The notes under the pieces are model-generated. The model searched no databases. It was not told where the DNA came from and saw nothing but the letters and a program-made list of their open reading frames with translations. The position numbers and the translations under genes were made by a program. A stretch of 64,000 bases of DNA from Alphaproteobacteria bacterium (lineage in GTDB: Bacteria; Pseudomonadota; Alphaproteobacteria; UBA6615): the NCBI GenBank assembly GCA_039980135.1, contig JBDXCV010000011.1, positions 124,001 through 188,000 on the forward strand, given 5' to 3'. Of this stretch, positions 25,547 through 34,555 are shown one piece after another (position 1 is the first letter of the stretch; each line of letters starts with the position of its first letter).

Positions 25547-27328
25547 ATGGCGGAGAAACCCTACGCGGATGATCCGCAGTTCCGCACCGAAGTTCGCGAC
25601 GGCATGCGGATCGACTGGGATGTGCCGATCGAAATGGACGACGGCAATGTCCTGCGCGCGGATATCTTCCGTCCCGATACGCGACGGCGTTACCCCGTCA
25701 TCATGAGCCATGGCCCCTATGCGAAGGGGTTGGCATTCCAGGAAGGTTACGAGACTGCCTGGAACATCATGATCGAGACCTTTCCCGAAGTGGCCCAGGG
25801 GACGACCAACAAATACGCCAACTGGGAAGTCGTGGACCCGGAAAAATGGGTGCCCGACGGGTATGTGGTCATCCGCGTGGATTCCCGGGGTTCGGGCCGT
25901 TCGCCCGGCATCGTGGATGTGCGTTCACCACGCGAGACGCGTGACTTTGCAACCTGTATCGACTGGGCCGGAGTGCAGCCTTGGTCGAACGGCAAGGTCG
26001 GGCTGAACGGCATCTCCTACTACGCGATCAACCAGTGGCATGTGGCGGCGCTGAAGCCCAAACATCTGACCGCGCTGTGTGTGTGGGAGGGTGCCGGCGA
26101 CTATTACCGGGACTCCAATTATCACGGCGGTATCCTATCGACCTTCGTCACCAACTGGTACGACAAGCAGGTGGAATCCGTGCAATACGGATTGGGCAAG
26201 AACGGCCCGCGTTCCGCCGTGCATGGCGATCTCGTTTGCGGGCCGGAAACCTTCACCCGCGCCACGCTGAAGAAGAACCGCACAGATCTGCCGCACGAAC
26301 TACGCACCCGCACGCTTGACGATGCATGGTACCGGGGCCGGTCGGCCGACTGGTCGAAGATCGACGTGCCGGTGCTGTCGGCCGGAAACTGGGGCGGGCA
26401 GGGGCTGCATCCGCGCGGCAACATCGACGGGTTCGTGCATGCGGCGTCCAGGCAGAAATGGCTGGAGATGCATGGCCGCGAGCACTGGACCGAGTTCTAC
26501 ACGGATTACGGTCTCGATCTGCAGAAGCGGTTCTTCGGACATTTCCTGAAGGGCAAGGATACCGGCTGGAAAAAACAGCCCAAAGTGCTGCTCAACATCC
26601 GTCACCCGGATGAAGCGTTTGTGCCCCGCGCCGAAGGCGAGTGGCCGATCAAGCGCACGAAATGGACCAAGGCCTATCTCGATCCCGTCACCGGCGCGCT
26701 CGGTGCGCGCAAACTCGAACGAAAGCGCAGCATCACCTATGCCGGCCTGGGTGACGGGGCGACATTCCTGATGCCGGCAACCGACAAGGCAACGGAGATT
26801 ACGGGACCGCTGGCGGCCAAGCTGTTTGTGTCTTCGGAGACGAAGGATGCGGATCTGTTTTTGGTTGTGCGGCTGTTTGCGCCGGATCTCAAGGAAGTTA
26901 CCTTCAAGGGGGCGCTCGACCCCCATACGCCGATTGCGCAAGGCTGGTTGCGGGCGTCGCATCGCAAGCTCGATGCGAGGAAGTCACGCAAGCACCAGCC
27001 CTATCACAGTCATGACGAGGAACAGCCGCTCAAGCCGGGTCAGGTCTATGAACTCGACGTTGAGGTTTGGCCGACCTCGATCGTGGTGCCGGCGGGCTAT
27101 CGCCTGGGGCTTACCGTGCGCGGTCGTGACTATGTCTATCCCGGTGGATCGGGCGGGCGGTTGTCGAACATGAAGAACGAATTCACCGGTGTCGGACCTT
27201 TCGTCCATGACGGTCGTGACGCGCGGGTCTATGGCGGCAACGTCACGATCCATTGCGGGCCGAACCACCCGTCGCATCTGTTGTTACCGGTCATCCCGCC
27301 GAAGCGCGCGGGCAAGAAACGCAAATAG
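25547..27328 (+). CDS. CocE/NonD family hydrolase, copy 3
   Basis: 593 residues, with the same architecture: GMRIDWDVPIEMDDGNVLRA, nucleophile elbow GISYYAINQWHVAAL, AGNWGGQGLHPRGN, REHWTEFYTDYG and the jelly-roll motif GLTVRGRDYVYPGG. Its basic tail (PPKRAGKKRK) resembles that of copy 1, suggesting copies 1 and 3 are the closer pair. It begins 14 bases after copy 2. The array probably arose by tandem duplication followed by clear divergence in specificity regions, for example residues 215-250. Confidence 0.88.
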   Translation: MAEKPYADDPQFRTEVRDGMRIDWDVPIEMDDGNVLRADIFRPDTRRRYPVIMSHGPYAKGLAFQEGYETAWNIMIETFPEVAQGTTNKYANWEVVDPEKWVPDGYVVIRVDSRGSGRSPGIVDVRSPRETRDFATCIDWAGVQPWSNGKVGLNGISYYAINQWHVAALKPKHLTALCVWEGAGDYYRDSNYHGGILSTFVTNWYDKQVESVQYGLGKNGPRSAVHGDLVCGPETFTRATLKKNRTDLPHELRTRTLDDAWYRGRSADWSKIDVPVLSAGNWGGQGLHPRGNIDGFVHAASRQKWLEMHGREHWTEFYTDYGLDLQKRFFGHFLKGKDTGWKKQPKVLLNIRHPDEAFVPRAEGEWPIKRTKWTKAYLDPVTGALGARKLERKRSITYAGLGDGATFLMPATDKATEITGPLAAKLFVSSETKDADLFLVVRLFAPDLKEVTFKGALDPHTPIAQGWLRASHRKLDARKSRKHQPYHSHDEEQPLKPGQVYELDVEVWPTSIVVPAGYRLGLTVRGRDYVYPGGSGGRLSNMKNEFTGVGPFVHDGRDARVYGGNVTIHCGPNHPSHLLLPVIPPKRAGKKRK

Positions 27329-27351
27329 AGTAAATCAGGGGGGACGCAGAC

Positions 27352-29121
27352 ATGAACAGAATTCAGACACCCGGCGACAGCCAGATGACGTCGAAGGTCA
27401 ATGACGGGATGCGCATCGATTGGGATGTGCCGCTCGAGATGGATGACGGGATCGTGCTGCGCGCCGACATCTACAGGCCCGACGATGATGGCCAATACCC
27501 GGTGATCATCAGCTACGGCCCCTATGCCAAGTGGCTCGCCTGGGAAGACGGCTATCCTCACCAGTGGAAGCAGATGGTCGAGGATTACCCCGACTGTCTG
27601 GCCGGATCGTCGAACCGTTATCAGAACTGGGAGCTGGTCGATCCCGAGAAATGGGTGCCGGACGGCTATATCTGCATGCGCGTCGACTCACGTGGTGCGG
27701 GCCGGTCCCAGGGGTTTCTCGATGTCTGGTCGGCGCGCGAGGCCCAGGATTTCCATGACTGCATCAATTGGGCGGGAACCCAGGCCTGGTCGAACGGCAA
27801 GGTCGGCACCTCGGGCATTTCCTACTACGGCATGAACCAGTGGCAGGTTGCATCGCTCCAGCCGAAACATCTGGCGGCGATGTGCGTCTGGGAAGGGGCC
27901 GCAGATTACTACCGGGACCTTGGCCATCACGGCGGCATCGCGTGCCGTTTTCCATCGATGTGGTACAACTCGGCCGTCGTTCCGCGCCAGCACGGCAAGG
28001 GTGCGCTTGGGCAGAAAAGCCGCCTCAACGGCGAATGGATATCCGGGCCGGAAACCCTTTCCGAAGAAGAACTGGCGGACAATCGCACGGATTTCGGGCG
28101 GGATATCCTCAACCATCCCCTGGTGGACGATTACTGGAAAGCCCGGATGCCGGACTATTCCAAGATCAACGTGCCGCTGCTGTCGTCGGGCAACTGGGGC
28201 GGTGTGGGTCTCCATCCGCGCGGCAACACGGAAGGGTATGTGAATTCGGCGAGCGATCAGAAATGGCTCGAGATTCATGGGCTGGAGCATTTCACCCACT
28301 ATTACACCGACTACGGCATGGATTTGCAGCGCCGCTTCCTCGGCCATTTTCTGAAAGGCGAGGACACCGGTTGGGGCGAGCAGCCGAAGGTGCAGTTGCT
28401 GATACGTCACCCCGACGAGGTGTTCGTCGAACGGGCCGAGGATGAATGGCCGATCCCGCGTACCGAATGGACCGAGATGTATCTCGACCCTGCCGGCAAG
28501 ACGCTTTCCGAGGCGCCCATGGCCGAGGCGCAGAGCTACATCTATGAGGCGATGGGTGACGGCGCGACGTTCCTGACATCGCCGATGGTGCAGGAGACCG
28601 AGATCACCGGCCCCGTCACGGCCAAGCTGTTCATTTCTTCGGAGACCGAGGATGCAGATCTGTTCCTCGTCCTTCGGGCCTTCAAACCGGACATGAAAGA
28701 AGTTGTCTACAAGGGCGCCAACGACCCCCACACACCCGTCGGGCTTGGCTGGTTGCGCGCGTCACATCGCAAGATCGATACCGACCAGACGCTGCCCTAC
28801 CGGCCCTATCACACCCATGACGAGGTGCAGCCGCTGACGCCGGGCGAGATCTATGAGCTCGACATCGAGATCTGGCCGACGTCGATTGTCTTGCCGGAGG
28901 GCTACCGGCTGGGCCTGAGTGTCCGCGGGCGGGACTATGTCTATCCCGGCTGGACCCCGGGCGATCCGATGATCGCGGGCCGGGTCCAGTATGGTGTTGG
29001 GCCGTTCAAGCACGAGATGCCGTCCAACCGGCCGCTCGATGTCTTCGGCAAGAAGGTCACGCTGCACACAGGCCCGGACCATCCGTCCCACGTGCTGTTG
29101 CCGGTGATTCCGGAGAAGTAG
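27352..29121 (+). CDS. CocE/NonD family hydrolase, copy 4
   Basis: 589 residues, the last member of the array: GMRIDWDVPLEMDDGIVLRA, elbow GISYYGMNQWQVASL, SGNWGGVGLHPRGN, LEHFTHYYTDYG (Trp after His replaced by Phe) and GLSVRGRDYVYPGW. GGGGGGA precedes the ATG at 27352. The gene converges on a minus-strand cupin gene 32 bases downstream, so the array ends here. The family hydrolyses esters, amides or acylated peptides; nothing nearby (transporter, regulator) reveals the substrate. Confidence 0.88.
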   Translation: MNRIQTPGDSQMTSKVNDGMRIDWDVPLEMDDGIVLRADIYRPDDDGQYPVIISYGPYAKWLAWEDGYPHQWKQMVEDYPDCLAGSSNRYQNWELVDPEKWVPDGYICMRVDSRGAGRSQGFLDVWSAREAQDFHDCINWAGTQAWSNGKVGTSGISYYGMNQWQVASLQPKHLAAMCVWEGAADYYRDLGHHGGIACRFPSMWYNSAVVPRQHGKGALGQKSRLNGEWISGPETLSEEELADNRTDFGRDILNHPLVDDYWKARMPDYSKINVPLLSSGNWGGVGLHPRGNTEGYVNSASDQKWLEIHGLEHFTHYYTDYGMDLQRRFLGHFLKGEDTGWGEQPKVQLLIRHPDEVFVERAEDEWPIPRTEWTEMYLDPAGKTLSEAPMAEAQSYIYEAMGDGATFLTSPMVQETEITGPVTAKLFISSETEDADLFLVLRAFKPDMKEVVYKGANDPHTPVGLGWLRASHRKIDTDQTLPYRPYHTHDEVQPLTPGEIYELDIEIWPTSIVLPEGYRLGLSVRGRDYVYPGWTPGDPMIAGRVQYGVGPFKHEMPSNRPLDVFGKKVTLHTGPDHPSHVLLPVIPEK

Positions 29122-29153
29122 TAGCGGGCTTGTGCGTTCGTTTTACGGAATTG

Positions 29154-30059
29154 CTATTTGGTGCGCATAAGGCATTCGAAAAGAATCGTTATGGCCGCGA
29201 GAATGGAAAGCGAGAACAACAAGGCCCAGGAGAATTCTGCGCCAGCAACCACCAGGGCTAGAGCGAGCAGGGCTGACGCCTGAATATTTATAAGCAGTTG
29301 GGTCCATGAACTGGCCGATGCCCAGATCGGCGTTCTGGAATATCGCTTCATCGTTTTTTGGTGCATGCGGAACCTGAACATGACGTGGGAAAAACAGAAA
29401 ATCGTACCCGCGACTATCAGGAGGAAAACAACGGTCAGTGATGATGCCGAGAATTTGGTCATGTTCGCGACGGCGTCGAGATTCTGGGATCCGAGTGCAC
29501 CTGTGGTGAGCGCGAAAATTGCCGTCACCCAGGCCGGTACTTGCCATATCAATCCGTCGAAGTGGCGATACTCCGAGCTGTAAACCGAATCGTTCTTAGA
29601 GGGCTTGGGATTGTTTGCGACGTAGTCCAGGAGTTCGCTGTCAGTGTTGATGCGCCGGCATTTTGCATCAAATTCTTGGGTTCCGTGCGTATGCCGATCG
29701 TCTTCCTGGCTTGATCCATGTTTGACTGTGTGGATAACGGACCCTGCAGACATATAGACGTTGTGAACGATACCAATTTGCGTCGTAAACAGTTCGCCGG
29801 GTCGAAATATCTCGATCGTAAACCTGCCGCCCTGCTCTTCGGCATACGCAATCCAGCCCGACTGAACGATGTAGGTTTCACGCACATTCAGGTGGAAATG
29901 GCTCTCTTGCCAGGCCCCGTGCAGTCCAGCCTCTGTGCGGATATAGGCTGTGCCATCAGATTTTTTCAGTCGAAATCGATGTTCCCCGTTGGGCATTTTT
30001 TCATGCCGCGTAAAGATTCCAAATTCGTTGTTCGCCTGTTCGGGATTGATTGGTTCCAT
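29154..30059 (-). CDS. Cupin domain fused to a multi-pass membrane domain
   Basis: A 301-residue protein of unusual design. Residues about 20-135 are cupin-like: RFRLKKSDGTAYIRTEAG, the metal-type segment SHFHLNVRETYIVQSG, then IEIFRPGELFTTQIGIVHNVYM and HTVKHG. Residues about 172-300 are hydrophobic with roughly four membrane segments (IWQVPAWVTAIFALTTGAL, SLTVVFLLIVAGTIFCFSHV, INIQASALLALALVVAGAEF, ALLFSLSILAAITILFECL). I know of no named family with this combination. It could be a membrane-anchored sensor or an enzyme on a lipid-linked substrate; no function is assigned. AT content is higher than in its neighbours, hinting at acquisition. Confidence 0.72.
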   Translation of the reverse strand: MEPINPEQANNEFGIFTRHEKMPNGEHRFRLKKSDGTAYIRTEAGLHGAWQESHFHLNVRETYIVQSGWIAYAEEQGGRFTIEIFRPGELFTTQIGIVHNVYMSAGSVIHTVKHGSSQEDDRHTHGTQEFDAKCRRINTDSELLDYVANNPKPSKNDSVYSSEYRHFDGLIWQVPAWVTAIFALTTGALGSQNLDAVANMTKFSASSLTVVFLLIVAGTIFCFSHVMFRFRMHQKTMKRYSRTPIWASASSWTQLLINIQASALLALALVVAGAEFSWALLFSLSILAAITILFECLMRTK

Positions 30060-30152
30060 TGCCTGTCCCGCGCTACTCGTAGTTGATTGTCCACACCAAG
30101 GTGGAGCTATTCTATGGCTTACAGGCGATCAGACAATTGGCTGTTTACTTGG

Positions 30153-31469
30153 CTAGGGCCGTGTCGGGTCGAACCTGTCCTCTAACCCGGCCCAGCAATC
30201 CTGGTAGTCGCCCTGTAGCAACGGCGTGCTGCGCGCGAAGTCCGTCGGGCGGAGCACGTAGCGGGTCTCGAGCATGAAGGCGAGGGTGCCGTCGATCTTC
30301 TCGGGTGCGAGTTCTGCCGTGCTGGCGGCCTCGAATGTCGTCGCGTCGGGGCCATGCCCGGCCATGCAGTTATGCAGGCTGGCGCCGCCGGGCAAGAACC
30401 CGTCGGCCTTGGCGTCGTAGGTGCCTTCAACGAGACCCATGAATTCGTTCATCACGTTGCGGTGGAACCAGGGCGGGCGGAATGTGTGTTCGGCGACCAT
30501 CCAGCGTGGTGGGAAGATCACGAAATCCACATTCGCCGTACCCGGGTCGGGCGAGGGTGACGTCAGCACAGTGAAAATCGACGGATCGGGATGGTCGACG
30601 CTGACGGTACCGAACGTCATGAAATTCGCCAGGTCGTATTTGTACGGCACATGGGTGCCGTGCCAAGCGACCACGTCGAGGGGGGAACGGTCGATTGTGG
30701 TCGTCCAGAGACCACCGTCGAATTTGAACACGAGCTCGAAGGAACCCCGCCGATCCTCGAATGCGGCGTGCGGGGTCAGGAAGTCGCGCGGCCTGGCCAG
30801 GCCGTTGGTTCCGATCGGACCCAGCTCCGGCAGCCGAAGCGGCAGACCGTAATTCTCGCAGACATAGCCGCGTGATGCGCCCTGCGGGAGCTCGGCCCGG
30901 AACTTGATGCCGCGCGGGATGACCGCGATTTCGCCGGGCGCTGCGTCGAGCCTGCCGAGCTCCGTAAGGAGGGTCAGCTGACCCTGTTGCGGCACGAAGA
31001 GCATTTCTCCATCGGCGTTGTGGAAGAACCGGTCGGACATCGATTGGTTCGCCGCGTACAAGTGAATGCCGACCCCGGCCTGATGATGGACATCGCCGCA
31101 CAGGGCGTAGCTTTGCATACCTTCAATCAGATCGGTCGGTACGTCCGGCAGCGGCAATGGGTCCCAGCGCATCTGGTTGGGTGAAGCGGGTGCGTCGCCG
31201 GCGTTCGGCGCGTGCCAGCTGTCCTGTTGGAGGCGCTTATAGGCCGGGGCCTTGGCGGTCGGCCGGATGCGGTAGCACCATGTCTGTCGGGATTCCGCGC
31301 GCGGCACCGTGAAGGCGGCGCCGCTGATCCCTTCGGCGTAGAGCCCATAGGGAACCTTCTGAGGCGAGTTTTGTCCCTTCGGAAGCGCGCCGGGCAATGC
31401 CTCGGTCGAAAAGTAATTGCCGAGGCCGCTTTGATAATCCGCCTGGTCCATGGTCGTTCCGCCGTCCAT
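30153..31469 (-). CDS. hmgA: Homogentisate 1,2-dioxygenase
   Basis: Fe(II) ring-cleavage enzyme that converts homogentisate to maleylacetoacetate in tyrosine/phenylalanine breakdown. The 438-residue product begins [26 protein letters not shown], a hallmark of the family, and has the metal-site region [28 protein letters not shown] and the [10 protein letters not shown] motif near residue 360. It starts at 31469 after AAGGGA. No fumarylacetoacetase, maleylacetoacetate isomerase or hppD gene lies within the window. A perfect AGTTGCAACT palindrome precedes the start. An SDR gene lies 56 bases upstream on the same strand. Confidence 0.95.
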   Translation of the reverse strand: MDGGTTMDQADYQSGLGNYFSTEALPGALPKGQNSPQKVPYGLYAEGISGAAFTVPRAESRQTWCYRIRPTAKAPAYKRLQQDSWHAPNAGDAPASPNQMRWDPLPLPDVPTDLIEGMQSYALCGDVHHQAGVGIHLYAANQSMSDRFFHNADGEMLFVPQQGQLTLLTELGRLDAAPGEIAVIPRGIKFRAELPQGASRGYVCENYGLPLRLPELGPIGTNGLARPRDFLTPHAAFEDRRGSFELVFKFDGGLWTTTIDRSPLDVVAWHGTHVPYKYDLANFMTFGTVSVDHPDPSIFTVLTSPSPDPGTANVDFVIFPPRWMVAEHTFRPPWFHRNVMNEFMGLVEGTYDAKADGFLPGGASLHNCMAGHGPDATTFEAASTAELAPEKIDGTLAFMLETRYVLRPTDFARSTPLLQGDYQDCWAGLEDRFDPTRP

Positions 31470-31500
31470 CGCGTTGTCCCTTCAGTTTTGTCGCAATAAT

Positions 31501-31510
31501 AGTTGCAACT
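31501..31510. promoter_or_regulatory. AGTTGCAACT palindrome upstream of hmgA
   Basis: A perfect 10-base palindrome 32 bases before the hmgA start, in the 56-base gap to the SDR gene. It suggests an operator for a dimeric regulator and a private hmgA promoter. Confidence 0.4.
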
Positions 31511-31525
31511 GAAACCAATGCAAGG

Positions 31526-32278
31526 TCAGACGGCTGTGTAACCACCGTCGATCAAGAGGTCCGACCCGGTCATGAAGGAGGATTCTTCGCTGGCGAGAAA
31601 CACCGCGCCGGCGGCGATTTCTTCAGGTTTGCCGAGCCGGTCGAACATGGTGCTATTGGCGGCCTGGGCGGCGCTCCGGTCTTCGAAATTGGTCACGAAA
31701 CGATCGGTCTCGACCGGCCCCGGGGAGAGACTGTTGACCCGGATATTCTGGTGCGCATGGTCGAGCGCCATGGCCTTGGCCATATTGATGAGCGCGCCTT
31801 TCTGGGCGCAATACCAGGGGCGACCGGGCTTTGCGGTCCGTCCGAGTTGAGAGGCGATCAGGATGATGCTGCCGCCACCATTCGCGTCGATCGCCGGGAT
31901 GGCATGTTTGGAAAACAGGAAGGCGCTGTTGAGGTTGACGTCCATGGTTCGTCGCCAATCGTCATAGGGAATCTCGGTAAGGGGGGCGAGGGGGAGATCG
32001 TAGATCGCATTGCTGACGAGGACATGGAGGCCTCCGAAGCCTTCGACTGCGGCTGCGACGGCGGCTTCGGCGCTGGCTTCGACTGCGACATCGGCCGTCA
32101 GTGCGATACCTCTCCCGCCGCCGTCCACAATTTCATCGACGGCCGCATTGACTCGCTTCGCATCGATATCCACGCACACGACCGCCGCACCTTCTCTGGC
32201 GAACCGCGTGGACATGGCACGACCTATTCCGCCGCCAGCGCCGGTAACGATTGCAACCCTGTTGTCGAGTGCGCCCAT
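31526..32278 (-). CDS. SDR-family oxidoreductase
   Basis: A classical 250-residue short-chain dehydrogenase/reductase with TGAGGGIG at residues 12-19, a VDID acidic residue after beta-2 favouring NAD+, a substituted VSNAIYDL at the NNAG position, Ser in LIASQLG and the active-site YCAQK near residue 158, ending MTGSDLLIDGGYTAV. All catalytic residues are present; the substrate is unknown. It lies directly upstream of hmgA on the same strand, so the two may be cotranscribed, although the palindrome in between argues for separate control of hmgA. Confidence 0.85.
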   Translation of the reverse strand: MGALDNRVAIVTGAGGGIGRAMSTRFAREGAAVVCVDIDAKRVNAAVDEIVDGGGRGIALTADVAVEASAEAAVAAAVEGFGGLHVLVSNAIYDLPLAPLTEIPYDDWRRTMDVNLNSAFLFSKHAIPAIDANGGGSIILIASQLGRTAKPGRPWYCAQKGALINMAKAMALDHAHQNIRVNSLSPGPVETDRFVTNFEDRSAAQAANSTMFDRLGKPEEIAAGAVFLASEESSFMTGSDLLIDGGYTAV

Positions 32279-32552
32279 GAATTTTGCTCCTTTGAAACGC
32301 GTAAAGGTTAGAGATAGATCACATTTCAGATGAATTCAGTTTGAATTTTAACCGATTGAAATTGCGGGTATTTTTGATTCGAACTAGGTTCGTTTCCAGA
32401 CCAACGGACCAAGTGACAGGATACAAACGGACACAGAATTCCGGATCAACAATACGCCGGCTGGTGCCATGCCCCCGGACATATTTGGCATCGCAACCAA
32501 TCTCCCCATGGCCTCAAGCAAGCGCCGCCGTCGTGACACCAAGTCAATCTCG

Positions 32553-32582
32553 GGCCGGATCAGGTAGATCCGGCCTTTTTCT
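32553..32582 (+). terminator. Orphan rho-independent terminator upstream of the CNT gene
   Basis: GGCCGGATC (32553-32561), loop AGGTA, GATCCGGCC (32567-32575), then TTTTTCT. It is a perfect 9-bp stem with a U-run, oriented for plus-strand RNA. No plus-strand gene lies upstream: 32279-32552 lies behind the start of the minus-strand SDR and has no convincing ORF. It must end a noncoding RNA or act as an attenuator in the CNT gene's leader. I see nothing else in 32279-32677 apart from the SDR's own promoter region. Confidence 0.8.
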
Positions 32583-32677
32583 ATTCAGCCATATTCCTGT
32601 TCGGTCCGGTCCCGCGCGAATCGTGCCTTGGTATAGACCATCGGATTGGGGCAGAGATCGATGCGTCCGGGGAAAAC

Positions 32678-33952
32678 ATGATCGAGAATGTGCAGCCGAT
32701 ATTGGGCCTGATTGCGCTTGTCGGATTGGCTTGGCTGGTGAGTGAAAATCGCCGTGGCTGGTCATGGCGACTGGTCCTCGCGGGCGTGGCCGTTCAAGTG
32801 GCACTGGCGGCTATCGCGCTGTCGGTGCCGGTGGTTCGCGAGGCGGTTGGTGCCGTCAACGGATTGGTGCTGGCCCTCGACACGGCGTCGAAAGCCGGCA
32901 CGAGCCTGGTGTTCGGTTTTCTTGGCGGCGGCCCATTGCCCTTCGCGGAGAGCCACCCGGGTGCGGCGTTCGTTCTTGCGTTTCAGGCGCTTCCGATTGT
33001 TCTTCTGCTGTCTGCCCTGTCGGCCGTCCTCTGGCATTGGCGGGTGATGCCGCTGATCATCCGTGGTCTGGCCGCCGGCCTGAAGGCGACCCTGCGGATC
33101 GACGGCCCGGTCGCACTGGGCGCCGCCGCCAATATATTTGTCGGCATGGTCGAGGCGGCCATTTTGATCCGGCCCCATCTGGTCCGCATGAATCGCAGCG
33201 ATTTGTTCGTCACCATGACATGTGGCCTCACGACTATCGCCGGGACAGTCCTCGTGCTTTACGCCACATTCCTGAATGGCGTGATCGAGAATGCCGCGGG
33301 TCATTTGTTGGTCGCATCTCTGATAAGTGCGCCGGCGGCGATTGTCGTCGCGCGACTGATGGTGCCCGTGTCGCCGGATTCTGTTCCGGCGGTTGATGCG
33401 AATTCCACGGTCGCAGACACGAACGAAGCCGGTCGTGGCATGTATGACAGCACCTTGGACGCCATGGTTCAGGGCACCCAGGACGGTTTGCGTCTCTTGC
33501 TGAATATCATCGCGATGCTGATCGTATTTGTGGCGATGGTGGCGCTGGTTAACCAGATGCTTGGCCTGTTTCCCGACCTTTGGGGCGGGCCGGTCAGCCT
33601 GCAACGGCTGCTCGGCTGGGTGCTGGCGCCGGTTGCCTGGTTGATCGGGATACCCTGGGCGGAAGCGACGACCGCCGGGTCGTTGATCGGCACCAAGATT
33701 GTTTTGAACGAGTTGATTGCGTTTCTCGAGCTCGCGGCAACCGGTGACAGCCTGTCGGAGAGGACCCGAGTTATTCTGCTCTATGCGATGGCCAGCTTTG
33801 CCAATTTCGGCAGTGTAGGGATCATGTTGGCGGGAATGATCGCGATGGCGCCGGAGCGGAAGTCGGATCTTATTGGTCTGGGGCTTAAATCCCTCTTTGC
33901 GGGAAGCATCGCGACCTGTATGACCGGTGCCGTGGTCGCATTGGTGATCTGA
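32678..33952 (+). CDS. Concentrative nucleoside transporter (CNT/NupC family)
   Basis: Ion-coupled importer of nucleosides across the inner membrane. The 424-residue polytopic protein has the family landmarks: N-terminal IENVQPILGLIALVGLAWL, the substrate-site motif FVGMVEAAILIRPHLVRMNRSDLF near residue 155 (GQTEAPLLIRPYL in NupC), and the C-terminal ASFANFGSVGIMLAGMIAM. About ten membrane segments are visible. GGGGAAAAC precedes the ATG at 32678. A terminator-like hairpin in its leader may attenuate expression. No salvage enzyme is adjacent; a nucleoside-deaminase-like gene lies 14 kb away. Confidence 0.88.
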   Translation: MIENVQPILGLIALVGLAWLVSENRRGWSWRLVLAGVAVQVALAAIALSVPVVREAVGAVNGLVLALDTASKAGTSLVFGFLGGGPLPFAESHPGAAFVLAFQALPIVLLLSALSAVLWHWRVMPLIIRGLAAGLKATLRIDGPVALGAAANIFVGMVEAAILIRPHLVRMNRSDLFVTMTCGLTTIAGTVLVLYATFLNGVIENAAGHLLVASLISAPAAIVVARLMVPVSPDSVPAVDANSTVADTNEAGRGMYDSTLDAMVQGTQDGLRLLLNIIAMLIVFVAMVALVNQMLGLFPDLWGGPVSLQRLLGWVLAPVAWLIGIPWAEATTAGSLIGTKIVLNELIAFLELAATGDSLSERTRVILLYAMASFANFGSVGIMLAGMIAMAPERKSDLIGLGLKSLFAGSIATCMTGAVVALVI

Positions 33953-34018
33953 TCCCAGATTCGCGCCAAATGGGCTATACTCCGCGGTTATCAACAACCC
34001 CTATCAACAGGTGACGTC

Positions 34019-34546
34019 ATCGACGACGCGCGTGCCTTCAACGAAGCGGAACGTACCCGCTTTCACAATTTACTGAATCTCGCAAAGGAAAGCCCTTACG
34101 AGGGTGAGCGCGAGGCTGCGCTTGCGGCGGCAAAACGCATGGCGAAAAGCCGTGGAATGTCGCTGGAGGAGGCCGCCGGCGGCGGGCCGGCGCCGAAACG
34201 CCCCGAGGAGCGGTTTCCGCAATTTTCGCGCAAGCAGGCGGAGCAGGCAGCCGGCATGGCCAAGGCCGCGCGCATGACTGACTCCTGGGTTGATGCCGAC
34301 AAGGCCCGCCGGGATGCGGCCTTGGAGGAAGCGCGTGAGCGTGGCCTAGATGAAGATGAGCGCCGTAAGGCGGAAGCGGCGGCGAACCGGGTGCCCCGGC
34401 GCAACAATCGCAAGCGCGATCCCGAAAGCCATGCACGTGTGCTGCTCAACGAGACGTCTCTACCGCTTGAGGAGATCAGTGTTCTGGCCGGGCTAGATGT
34501 TTACGAGGTGGTGGCACTGAAATTGAAGATGCGCCGCGGGGAATAA
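34019..34546 (+). CDS. DUF2786 domain-containing protein, start codon unclear
   Basis: The frame encodes a DUF2786 helical domain: ERTRFHNLLNLAKESPYEGE, REAALAAAKRMAKSRGMSLEEAA, then a charged middle part and a C-terminal helix (SLPLEEISVLAGLDVYEVVALKLKMRR). The first standard start in frame is the ATG at 34139, which would cut off the first half of the domain. Upstream codons are coding-like back to ATC at 34019, which is preceded by AGGTGA (34009-34014), giving IDDARAFNEAERTRF. No ATG, GTG or TTG exists in frame between about 33960 and 34139. Either ATC initiates or the sequence has an error. Function unknown. Confidence 0.68.
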   Translation: MDDARAFNEAERTRFHNLLNLAKESPYEGEREAALAAAKRMAKSRGMSLEEAAGGGPAPKRPEERFPQFSRKQAEQAAGMAKAARMTDSWVDADKARRDAALEEARERGLDEDERRKAEAAANRVPRRNNRKRDPESHARVLLNETSLPLEEISVLAGLDVYEVVALKLKMRRGE

Positions 34547-34555
34547 CGCGCTGGT

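Noticed and set aside
21837-29121. Assembly duplication as the cause of four similar hydrolase genes
   Set aside because: The four proteins differ throughout, including tails and loops, and the intergenic sequences are unrelated, so they are real paralogues.
32341-32745. 134-codon ORF before the CNT gene
   Set aside because: Runs through a perfect terminator and overlaps the transporter start; composition is not protein-like.
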